Positions 7,519-18,400 of a stretch of 64,000 nucleotides of DNA are shown here, one piece after another. This DNA is from an uncultured Eubacteriales bacterium (GTDB lineage Bacteria > Bacillota > Clostridia > Oscillospirales > CAG-272): NCBI GenBank assembly GCA_934371135.1, contig CAKRNO010000004.1, forward strand, positions 39,987 through 103,986. The letters run 5' to 3'. Below the pieces are notes generated by a model, which did not search any database, was not told the origin of the DNA, and was given only the letters and a program-made list of their open reading frames with translations. Position numbers and translations under genes: made by a program. The first letter of the stretch is position 1; every line of letters begins with the position of its first letter.

Positions 7519-7547
7519 ATTGTAACACGCGCGCGCAAAATTATCAA
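7519..7547 (-). promoter_or_regulatory. Promoter of the FAD-luxS-mtnN operon
   Basis: On the minus strand TTGATA (7547-7542) and TACAAT (7524-7519) are spaced by exactly 17 bases, about 80 bases before the first start codon. Confidence 0.72.
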
Positions 7548-7566
7548 GTGAATTTTCCGTAACATC

Positions 7567-7595
7567 TTTTCGTCGGGGGCGCCCTGTGCTATAAT
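7567..7595 (+). promoter_or_regulatory. Extended -10 promoter of the GNAT gene
   Basis: TATAAT at 7590-7595 is preceded by TGC (extended -10). The -35 at 17 bases is poor (TTTTCG). The spacer GGGCGCCCTGTGC closely resembles that of the promoter at 3882-3910. Confidence 0.6.
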
Positions 7596-7630
7596 GGGGA
7601 AAACAGGGGGGCGACACGCCCCGCACCGGT

Positions 7631-7665
7631 GGGAGGTGAATCACGCGGCGCCCGGTTTTCCGGGC
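7631..7665 (+). promoter_or_regulatory. Distant Shine-Dalgarno site plus hairpin before the GNAT start
   Basis: GGGAGGTGA at 7631-7639 is a strong ribosome binding site, but no start codon follows within 15 bases. A perfect hairpin GCCCGG-TTTT-CCGGGC (7650-7665) lies between it and the ATG at 7677. Folding would shorten the distance, so the hairpin may help or regulate initiation. Confidence 0.4.
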
Positions 7666-7676
7666 ACCGCCCCGAT

Positions 7677-8231
7677 ATGGAGATCAAAACGAAAAGACTG
7701 CTCCTGCGCCCGTGGCGCGAGGAGGACGCCGAGCGGCTGTACACGCTCTGCCGCGTGCCGGAGATCGGACGCGGGGCAGGGTTCCCCCCGCACGGGAGCG
7801 CGGAGGTCAGCCGCGCCGTCATCCGCGACGTGCTCTCTCAGCCCGAGACGTACGCGATCGTGAACCGCGGGAGCGGGGAGATCATCGGCTCCTGCGCGCT
7901 CATTCTGTCGCTTGAGGGGAGCGAGTGCAAACAGCCGGGGGACGCCGAGGTCGGCTACTGGATCGGAAAGACGTACTGGGGCTGGGGATTTGCCACCGAG
8001 GCGCTCGGGGCGCTCATCGCCCACGCCGAGCGCGACCTCGGACTGCGAGGGCTCTGGGGGGGCATTTTTCCGAGCAACGTCGGCTCCCGCCGCGTGCTCG
8101 AAAAGGCGGGGTTCACGTTCCACCACCGGGAGGACATCTTTGCGGCGCAGCTGGGCGTTGTACGGGAGACACTCTGTTATTATCGGGCGTTATCCACGCC
8201 GGAGGCGGGGGATACCCGCGAGGGGCGCTAG
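7677..8231 (+). CDS. GNAT-family N-acetyltransferase (RimJ/RimL-like)
   Basis: The 184-residue cytosolic acetyltransferase starts with IKTKRLLLRPWREEDAERLY, the usual N terminus of the RimJ/RimL group. The acetyl-CoA-binding motif is YWGWGFATEAL at about residues 97-107, and IFPSNVGSRRVLEKAGF is motif B. The target amine is unknown. The ATG at 7677 matches the family's usual start; a GTG at 7629 in the same frame would overlap the Shine-Dalgarno site and add 16 unrelated residues. A terminator lies about 170 bases downstream. Confidence 0.85.
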   Translation: MEIKTKRLLLRPWREEDAERLYTLCRVPEIGRGAGFPPHGSAEVSRAVIRDVLSQPETYAIVNRGSGEIIGSCALILSLEGSECKQPGDAEVGYWIGKTYWGWGFATEALGALIAHAERDLGLRGLWGGIFPSNVGSRRVLEKAGFTFHHREDIFAAQLGVVRETLCYYRALSTPEAGDTREGR

Positions 8232-8399
8232 CGCCGCGGCGCACATTGTCGCCGGGCTGCCGTGAAAGCCGCCGCACCGCAAGCCGGTAGCGCGGCGCCA
8301 CCGGGCGCAACGGGGCACGGAGCTGCCGCCGAGAGATGACCGCGGCTGTCGCGACGGCTGACCCCTGTGACCGGCGGATAACGATTATTTTATGCACAA

Positions 8400-8436
8400 A
8401 ACCGCGCCGCAGAATATGCGGCGCGGTTGCCTTTTT
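8400..8436 (+). terminator. Intrinsic terminator downstream of the GNAT gene
   Basis: A perfect 11-bp stem AACCGCGCCGC / GCGGCGCGGTT with a seven-base loop is followed by GCCTTTTT. It is 170 bases past the GNAT stop codon, leaving an untranslated tail or a short RNA in between. Confidence 0.85.
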
Positions 8437-9439
8437 ACGGGATAAGTGTAAAGTACTGACTGTTTTCCGGTGGATAAAATCAACCCGCAAAAGCAAGTAA
8501 ATATGCCGGACATTGCATTTTGACTTGCACCGGAGGATGCCACCCCGGGAGTGTCGCCCCCCGACAGTGCCGTCCGGTCCGGACGCGGCGAGGGCGTGCG
8601 GGAGCAATCCCCCCCCGCATTGCCGGACGTGGTGAATGGCGGAGGGATGAGCCGCATCGCCTGACCGGGATTTTCCGAAAAAACCGCCGGAATTGTTGCC
8701 GGAGACACCGAAAAACCGTCGTCGCCCGGCATGGCGCCTGCGGCGGAAACGAACGGTCCGGACGGGAATTATCCATTTTATTATATATATGCCAATATCG
8801 GCACCGCTCCCCGGGGAAAACTGCCGCGCACTCCCGCAACAGAATTTTACCGGACGACGCTCGTTGCCTGTCGTCGCAGAAGGCTGTCGCTCATCGCCAA
8901 AGCCTTTCGATGCGGCTGTTGACAACGGGTGACGGTATTATGTGGGGAGGCAGGACAAATCTGCAAGTTTCCGGTGCGCAACTTGCCGCCGCCCGGAAAA
9001 AGCGAACCGTCGACGGTCTTATGAAAGCTATTCCAGAAGAACGGATATTTATTCACGCATTGTAATAAAAATACATCTTGCAGAGCGCTCTCCCATGCCC
9101 GGCGCATGACGGACCCGGCGGGTCCCGGGGGCGCGGTGATTGCGGTCGACAGACGGGCGCGGTGCCGCTCGCGGCGAGGCGGCGGAGCCGGCAATTCGGC
9201 GGGGCGGTGGCTGAGACGGGGATGACGGGAACGGGGAAGGACCCCTTGACGGGCACGGTAAATGTGCGCCGGTGTGAGGTGCACAGCGGATTTTCCGGTG
9301 CCGGCCGGTCAGCCTGCCGTCGGAACAAAAGCAAAACGGGAAGTAACGGGCAATTTTTCGCCAATCGTACCAAATTGATGCCGTGAGATTCGCCGATTTG
9401 CGGCTATTTGTATAAATTTGAATTTCTTTGTAAAATATC
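8437..9439. other. Gene-free interval of about 1 kb
   Basis: No open frame here reads like a protein: all candidates on both strands are rich in Arg, Pro and Cys, lack ribosome binding sites and overlap each other. Composition is patchy, with GC-rich stretches (8520-8750 and 9090-9330) and an AT-rich stretch (8765-8800). I see no recognisable riboswitch, tRNA or repeat. It could hold an untranslated regulatory RNA or decayed sequence. Confidence 0.5.
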
Positions 9440-9468
9440 TTGCAATTTGGGGGAAATAGTGCGATAAT
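9440..9468 (+). promoter_or_regulatory. Promoter of the giant LRR lipoprotein gene
   Basis: TTGCAA (9440-9445) and GATAAT (9463-9468) are spaced by 17 bases. They are followed by an AT-rich leader and AGGAGG at 9485-9490, seven bases before the ATG at 9497. Confidence 0.68.
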
Positions 9469-9496
9469 ATATTATATTTTATATAGGAGGGAAACC

Positions 9497-12400
9497 ATGA
9501 GTCACTTCAAAAGGAGTCTGGTCAGCGTCGTTTTGCTGATCGCACTTTGCATTTCGCTGTTCCTCCTGGTGTCATGCGACAAGGATAAAAACAATCCTGA
9601 CAACACGCCTGGCAATCAGACGAAGACAGACTATGGAATCGATAACGAGTACTTCATGCTGGAAGGAGGCATTGAGTACCACTTCACCATTACCGGTAAC
9701 AAGTTCCTGTTCTCCGGGATGGACGGTGTTCAATCCGGCACCTTCACCTATGAGAACGGTACTCTGACGTTGACGTTCAAGGATGGGGACATCAAGGATG
9801 CCTCCGCCAAAATCGATAACGACGTCCTCACTCTTACCTACAAGGGCGGCACCTACCGTATGCTGCAGCGCAAGCAGTTTGCGGTAACGTTCGATGCGGA
9901 CGGCGGTAGCGAAACCGCTCCCCAGACGGTGCTCAACGGCGAGCTTGCGACCAAGCCGCAGGATCCCGCCAAGGACGGCTACGTCTTCATCGGCTGGTAC
10001 ACCGATAAGAACTATACCACCGCCTTTTCGTTCAACACCACCCGTATCACGACGGATACGACGGTCTATGCCCGCTTTATGGTCAAGGGGCACACCGAGT
10101 ACAAGGCGACCCTCATCGGCGGCGGCGACCAGAAGCCCGCGGAAACGGTCGGCGGTATCCTCTACAACCTGCCTACGCCCCCTGAAAAAGAGGGCATGGT
10201 GTTCGCGGGCTGGTGGATGAGCGATTCCGACGATGCGAGCAAGCTGACCGTCAGGTATGACGGGCAGAAGCTGACGCAGGACGTGACTCTCTACGCACGG
10301 TACGAGCAGAACGACACGCTGATGGTTTCCGTCGACGCCAAGGGAGTTTACTGGAACTCCGTCGGTACAAATGTGCCCTACTATAACGTGCTTGTCAAGT
10401 GCGGCAGCGATGAGGTGCTCAATACCCAGGCGACTGCCACGAGCCAGGCGTTTGACTTCTCTGTGAAGCCGGCGGGCGAGTACACGGTTACCGTGACCGC
10501 CGCAAACGGTAAGAGCGCAACGGCGTACTACCGCAATAAGGCGCTGGAGCGCGTCTCCAATCTGCGCGTCGTCTCGGCGGGCGGCAAGACGCTCCTGCTC
10601 TTTGACAGAGTGGCGAATGCGCAGTATTATTTCATCACGGCGAGATGCGGCAGCGCCAGCCATACACACGCCAACTACAATAACGGCAACAATCTGACGT
10701 TCGACTTCACCGACTGCGAGATGCCCGCAAGCGGCATCACGTTCGTCGTGACGGCGAAGGCGGAGGGGTATCTTGACTCCATCGGCAGTCAATTCACTTA
10801 CTTCCTGGGCCTTGACGCCGTGTCGGACATTACCACGGACGGCACCGCAATCCGCTGGAATCCGGTCGAAAACGCAACGGGGTACATCGTCAGCATTTCG
10901 AGAGACGGCACTTCCTACAGAAGCTATGAGGTGACGAGCGGTACCTACTACAGCATCGCCGATCTGGATGCGGGCGACTTTTACGTCAAGGTGACGCCGA
11001 CCTGTGCCGGGTTCTATGTTGCACCGGCGGAAGCGGTGACCTTTACCAAGACGACCCTCAAGTGCCCGGACGGCGTGAAACTCTCCGACGACAAGCTGGT
11101 CTGGAATGCGGTAACTGGCGCTGCCGGCTATCGGGTCACCATCAACGGCGTGACCTACGACACGGCGGAGGCGGCTCTTGAACTGCGGGAATTCGTCAAG
11201 GACGGCACCGACAATTATGCGGTTTCCGTGCAGGCTCTCGCGCGGGACGCACAGGCACATTCGCCCGCATCCGCGGCGGTCAGAATCAATTATTCTTCCG
11301 TCAGCGAGGTGACCTATCGTGACGGATATCTCTACTGGTCGCCGGTTCTGAACGCGGCGAAGTACATCATCACAATCGGCGATTCGACGGAGGAGATCGA
11401 GGTCCCTGCAACCGCTACCTCCTGGCCGATCACCTTCACCGGAAAAGGGGAGGTCACGCTCACCGTTACCTATGTGGATGCCCAGAACAAGCGCCCTGCA
11501 AGCGCTTCCACGACCGTAGAGGTGTTCGAGGTAATCCTGGACGTCCGCGGCGGCGTCGCCGTATCGCCTCTCTATTACGCGAAGGGCGACAGCGTCACGC
11601 TGCCCACCACCACCCGTGAGGGCTATATCCTCTCCGGCTGGTACAGAACGCCGTACAACGCCGAGGCGCGTAACGAATACGCTGACGGAACCAAGTTCGA
11701 GGGCGTCGACAGCATTCTCTACGCCGGTTGGACAGAGAAGAAGACCACCGTCAGCCTGGATTCCGGCAGTGACGGTACGATCGATAATGACAGCGTTGTC
11801 CTTGCCTATTGCAAGCGGGAAAATATCGCCACGCCGACCTGCACGGATCCCACGAAGGCATTCTTCGGCTGGTATTCCGAGCCCAACGGCGCCGGTATCA
11901 GATACTTCGACCAGAACGGCGAAGCGCTCGATATCTGGAGAAGCACCAAGGATCATGTGACGCTGTATGCACATTATGTTGAGGTGCTGGCGTTCACGCC
12001 CGTGAACGGCGGTGAATCTTATTCGGTCTCCGCGGGCCCCCTGGGGATTGCCGGTCTGACCGAGGTTACCATCCCCACCAGGTACAACGGCAAGCCGGTC
12101 ACCGAAATCGCGCCCGGCGGGTTCAAGTCCTGCAGCACGCTGGTGACCATCAACATCCCGAATACCATCGAGATCATCAACATCGGCGATGACGGTGTGA
12201 ACAGCTCGACCTCCAGCTTTGTCGGGTGCTCGGAGCTCGCCGCCATCAACATCTACGAGGTGGAAGGCGCAATCGAGCCGAAATACCACTCCGTGGACGG
12301 CGTCCTTTACATCACTGAATTCGGCGAAAGCAAGATCAAGTGCTGCCCGTATGCCAAGACGGGCGTCCTGAAGATCGAGGAGGGCACCACCTATATCCCC

Positions 12401-15400
12401 AGCGGCGCGTTCAAGGGCGCCCGCGTATCTGAGGTGCAAATCCCCCATACGGTCACGTATGTCGCCGCCAACGCATTCAACAGCTACTATATCAAGTACA
12501 TCCGGTTCCTTGAAACGCCGGACGGCGCCGCGGACGCTGCGCTCGAAATGGTGGATACCGCCATCGACTCCTGCAGTCAGCTCATCGAGATCACCATCCC
12601 CTCCCGCGTGACGAGCTTCACTGCCAAGACCGTCAATGATTGCATGAGACTGACTTCCATCAACATCGTCGGGGAAGGCGGCCGGTACTCCGCGAAGGGT
12701 GAAGACGGCAAAAAGGTTCTTTGCTCCGCCGACGGCAGCAAGCTGATCTTCTGCCCGCAGGGCATGGAGGGCGAATTCCGGATCCCCTTCGGTGTCGTCA
12801 CCATCGGCGACGGCGCGTTTGCTACCTGCCGCTCGCTGACGAAGGTCACGATCGACGGTAGTGTGGAGACCATCGGAAAGAACGCTTTCGATGGCAACTA
12901 CAGACTGAAGACGGTCGAGATCGAAGACAAGGGGCAGCCCCTGACCATCCGCAAGGGGGCGTTCAACAAGTGCTCCGGGCTGACCCATATTACACTGCCG
13001 TGGCGTCTCGTCAAGCTCGAGGCCAACGCTTTCGCAGGCACAAGCAAGCTGACAAAAGTCATCGTCAATACTGCCGGTATCTCCGATGAGGCGGGCAATG
13101 CGACGGTCGACTTCGCGGTGGACGCGTTTGTGACGGCGGACGATAAGCGCGAGTCTTATGTGACCGACGTTACGCTCAGCGACAACACCCCGTTCTTTGA
13201 CATCGCCGGCGTGTTCGGCAAGCAACTCCAGAACATCTATGTAACGGATACGAATCCGAGCTTCACCTCCAGAGACGGTATCCTCTTTGATAAAGCGGTG
13301 ACGAAGCTCGTGTTCTACCCCGTGGAGCGTGCCGGTGACTATGACTTGCCGGAGACCGTTGTCGAGATCGGCGCCGCTGTCTTCCAGGGGCGTACCGAGC
13401 TGACCGGTATCACCATCGGCAAGAATGTGAAAACCATCGGTAAGAGTGCATTCGAGGGCTGTAACAAGCTCACGACCGTCACCTTTACGGGCGGCGGCGA
13501 GGTCGCACTGGAGATCGGCGAAAGAGCCTTCTATCAGTGCAAGGAGCTGACAGCGGCAGAACTGCCCGTCCGCCTGACGACCATCGGTGCATCCGCATTC
13601 CAGAACTGCTACAATATGCAGACCCTGACCCTGCCCGAAGGGCTCACCAGGATCGGCGAATCCGCTTTCCGGGGTTGCCGTAGCCTGACCGCCATCGCTT
13701 TGCCCTCCACGCTGGAGACCATTGAACTGACCACGGAGGCGACGCAGGATACCATCGGGGACAAGGGCGCCTGCTCCGTCTTCTTCGGCTGCGCGGCGCT
13801 GGAGACGCTGACGATTCCGGATTCCAACCGGTATTACGGCACGATCGACAACGTCCTTTATCAGAAAGCGGAAAAGACCACCATCGACGCGGAAAACAAC
13901 GAGGTCACCACATATGTTGCAGTCACGCTGCTGTATGCACCGCAGCGGAAAGCAGGGGCGACCGACGTGGTCACGCCCGGTACGGTGACCAAGGTAAACG
14001 CCTGGGCATTCTTCGCCAACCAAAAGGTGACGTCCATTGCGTTCGACGACATTGCCGACGGGGTGGAATTCACCATTGAAGAAAACGCATTCTACGGTGC
14101 CGCCACGCTCACGAAGGTGTCTCTCCCGAAGGGGCTGACGACCATCGCAAAGGGGCTGTTCCGCAGCTGCTCGACGCTGGAGGAGATTTCTATCCCAAGC
14201 ACCGTGACCAGTATCGGAAACAGTGCCTTCAGCGGTTGCACGAATCTGAAGAAGCTGACGTTCGTTGCGCCCGCGGAGGGCGAGCCGGTGGTACCGCTCG
14301 TCATCGAAGACGCGAAAACCTATAAGGACGCTCCTTTCTACGGCTGCGCCAGCCTGACAACGCTGGAGCTGCCGGAGAGACTGACGGTCCTCGGCGACTT
14401 TGCGTTTGCGGGAACGGAGAAGAAGTACAATTATTCGGGTTCGGTCACTGAATATGAATACAATCACCCCATTACCACGATCGTATTCCCCTCGACGCTG
14501 ACGCGCATCGGTAAGAATGCTTTCTATTACGGGAAGAACCTCGTCTCCGTGACGTTCGCTCCCGGAACGATTCTCAAGGATGAAGGAAAGGTTGCCGCCA
14601 TCGGCGACAAAGCCTTCTACTATTGCAGCAATCTGACGAGCATCGCGCTCCCTGCCGGCGATACCGCCGCGCCGTACACCGTCGGGACGCAAGCCTTCAT
14701 GTGGGACGGTTTAACGTCTGTTGCCATCCCTGCCGGGCTGGGTAAGCTCGGTAACCAATGCTTCCAATACAACAAGGCTCTGACCGATGTCACCTTCGCC
14801 GAAGGGGCACAGCCCGCCTTTGGTACCAGCGTCTTTGCTTCCTGCGGCCAACTCACTGCCATTACTCTCCCGGAGGGTACCACGGAGATCGGCAGCTCCA
14901 TGTTTGATAGCTGCAAGTCGTTGACCTCGATCGTCATCCCTTCGTCGGTGACGAAGATCGGTTCCAGCGCCTTCAACGGTTGTGAGGGACTGACGAGCGT
15001 GACCTTCGCCACCTACACCGGGACGGACGGCAAAGCGTACTCCAAGGTCAACAACATCGGTGCGAACGCATTTACCAGAACCGCGATCACTTCCTTCACG
15101 TTCCCGACGCTGGAGGGCACCAAGACCCTTACCCTCGCCGGTAACCTGTTCAGCGGCTGCACGACGCTGACGTCGGTGACGCTCTCGAAGTCTGTCGGTA
15201 ACCTCGGCAGTGCGCTCACCAACTGCTACTCCATCCGCAGCTTTACGGTGGATCCCGACAATGCCAACTACTCGGCAATTGAGGGCGACCCGATCCTGTA
15301 CAACAAGACTAAGACCGCTTACCGTTACGTTGCCGGACTGCTCGTCGGAGAGTTCCGCGTGGGTGACAACATTACGGAAATCGGCGAAAATGCCTTCCAA

Positions 15401-18400
15401 AATCAGATCGCGCTGACCAAGCTGATCATCCCCGCGAGCGTCAAGACTATCGGGAACAATGCGTTCAAGGGGTGCATCCTGCTCGAAACCGTTGTGTTCG
15501 AGCACAGCGAGACAGAAGCCAACCAGTTCGCCGCCGGCCTGACAAGTCAAACCAAGAGCACAAGCATCTTTGAGGGGTGCTATGATCTGAAGAATGTGAC
15601 ATTGCCTGCCAACATGACGGTGATTCCGAACTCGATGTTCAGGTATTGCTACAGCCTGGCGTCGGTCGAGCTCCCGTCGGGGCTCGTCACGATCGGTACG
15701 TATGCTTTCGCAGAGACAGGGCTGGTTTCCGTTACCATCCCCTCGAGCGTGAAGACGATCGATACGAACGCGTTCGCCGGTCCGGGCGCGAGCGATTTCG
15801 GCAAGCTGGAAAGCGTCACCTTCGCGAAGAAGGCGGACGGCAAATATTCTCTGACGAAGATTAACGGTAACGCATTCAGGTATCAAAAGCTGAAGTCGGT
15901 CTCCATTCCCTCGACGGTCACGACGCTTGGTACCTATGCGTTCAGTGACAACCCGGAGCTGACGACGGCGGTATTCGAGGGGGGGCTCACGGTAATTCCC
16001 GCGAACCTGTTCACGAATTGTGTGAAGCTGACCTCCGTGACACTCCCGCAAAACACGACGACCATCAACGCGTCTGTTTTCAAGGGCTGCACGTCGCTTG
16101 AGACCATCACGCTACCCGGCAAACTGACGACAATCAAGGGGTCCGTCTTCAGCGGGTGCACCGCGCTGACGTCCATCACACTGCCTGCCGGCGTGACGAT
16201 CATCGATGCCTCTGCATTCGCCGACTGTACCGCGCTCACCAGCGTCGGGATGCCCGATTCGTTGGTAACCATCGGTAAGGAAGCCTTCCTCAATTGCACG
16301 GCACTTACGAGCATCAGTCTGCCCGACACAATCAAAACGATCGGAGCAAGTGCGTTCAAAAATTGCGCGAGCCTCGCGACCGTTACCTTCGGGAACGGTG
16401 TAACAGAGCTTACGAAGATCGACACGGATACCTTCAGAGACTGCTCGGCGCTCACTACGATTGCCATCCCGGACAGCGTTACGACGCTGGGGACTACGGC
16501 GTTCCGCGGCTGCGTGGCACTTTCTACCGTCACCTTCGGTGAGGAATCCAAGCTGACCGCCATGGGGAACGAGTGCTTCGGCGGCAGCGGGCTGACGTCC
16601 ATTTCGATCCCGAAGGGCGTGACGTATTTCGGTTACGGCACGTTACAGTCCAAAGCAAGTATCGGCAGCGTTGCACAGCAGTTCCTTGACTGCACGAAGC
16701 TGGAGACGGTCGAATTCAAGGGCGACTTTGCGCTCCTCGGCGGTAAGGTCTTCCGCAACTGCACCGCGCTGACCTCCATCACCTTCCCGGCGTCGATCGC
16801 CCAGATCGGTGAGTATGCTTTCGACGGCTGCACGAAGCTCACAAGCGTCACCATTACCGCCGGCGGCACAGAGGAACTGAAGATCGGTCAATATGCGTTC
16901 CTCAACAGCGGTCTGACGGCGTTTGCGGTACCCGCGAGAACCTCTGTAATCAACCAATATGCATTCGACGGCTGCTCGCAGCTCGCAACGCTGACGATAC
17001 CGGAAGATACAGTCAAACTGACGCTCGGTAAAGGCGTCTTCCGCAACTGCGCCGCATTGACCTCCGTTGCGTTGCCGGACGTGGTGACGGCACTGCCCGA
17101 CTATGCTTTCAACGGCTGCAAGAAGCTTGCATCCGTGACGGCGAATAAGCTCACGACCATCGGTAACAGCGCCTTCAGCGGGTGCTCCGCACTGACCGCG
17201 ATCGCGCTCCCCGAAACGGTAACGTCGATCGGTGCCGATGCGTTCCTCAACGCGGGATTGACTTCCTTCACCGTGCCGAAGGGCTGCACGGAGATCGGTG
17301 CTAATGTCTTTGGCGGCTGCCGCAATCTCGCGACGTACGCCGTGGCAGACGGGAACACCGCGTTCACGACCTTCAAGGTGACCCAGACCGAGACGCTCCT
17401 GCTCCGGGTCGGTGCAGACGACGCCCCCTCCACGATCATCGCGGCACCCGGTCTGCTCACCGGCACCGCGACCCTGCCGGAGGATTGCCTGCTCGGTGCG
17501 TACGCGCTGAACGGTCTGCTGAAGAACATGACCTCGCTGGTGCTGCCGGAGGGGATGGAGGAGATCCCGGATGAGGCCTTCTTCGGTTCCTGCATCGAGT
17601 CGATCACGCTCCCCTCTACACTCAAGAAGATCGGTGAGAGTGCGTTTGAGGGCTCCAATCTGAAGTCCATCACCATCCCGGCGTCCGTTACCGAGATCGG
17701 TGCCTATGCGTTCGCCGACTGCGATTCGCTCTCAACCGTTACGTTTGAGGAGGGTGCGGAGCTCACGACGCTGGGCAAGCGCGTCTTCGCCGGCAGCGGA
17801 CTCACAAAGATTGAGCTCCCCGCCGGTGTGACGACCCTTTACAGCAACGATCCTTATGACGATTGCTATACTTTCTACAACTGCAGCAAGCTGACCTCTG
17901 TCACCTTCCTCGGCAAGCTGACCGTGCTGAACAGCCAGGCTTTCCGTGGTTGCACCGCGCTGAAGAGCTTCACCATTCCGGCGAGCGTCAAGGCGATGGG
18001 CGTGTGGGTGTTCGTAGACTCCGGCCTTGAGAGCATCACGATCCCCGGTACGCTGGAGAGACTGTGCACAAGATCGGCAACGAATCTTACCTATGACGGT
18101 AACACCTTCAGAGACTGCAAGTCCTTGAAGACGGTTGTATTCGAAGAGGGTGTGCAGTATATCAACGGATGCGCATTCAAGGGTTGCACGGCACTCACCA
18201 GCGTTACCATCCCGGCATCGGTGACCGGCATCGGTGACAATACCTTTGAGGGTTGCACGGCTCTGACCGATGTGAACCTTGCGGCGGGCTCCAAGCTGGA
18301 GACCATCGGTTCCAAGGCCTTCCTTGGTTCCGCTCTGACCTCCATTGCCATCCCGGCTTCCGTGCAAACGATCGGTACGTACGCCTTTGACGGATGCGCC

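Noticed and set aside
8880..8915. GCCAAAGCC segment as part of a cyclic di-GMP riboswitch
   Set aside because: The rest of the conserved core and the expected stems are not present around it.
8919..8947. A perfect TTGACA in the gene-free interval
   Set aside because: No -10 element lies at 16-18 bases; the nearest TATTAT is only 11 bases away and no gene follows.
8113..9386. Several overlapping open frames on both strands
   Set aside because: All lack ribosome binding sites and read as Arg/Pro/Cys-rich translations of GC-rich noncoding sequence.
9572..14692. A 1706-codon open frame antisense to the giant LRR gene
   Set aside because: It is a shadow of the LRR repeats: no ribosome binding site, no domain, Arg/Asp/Gly-rich content, and the sense frame has a lipobox and recognised repeats. 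The same applies to 14711-16051 and 18530-19471.
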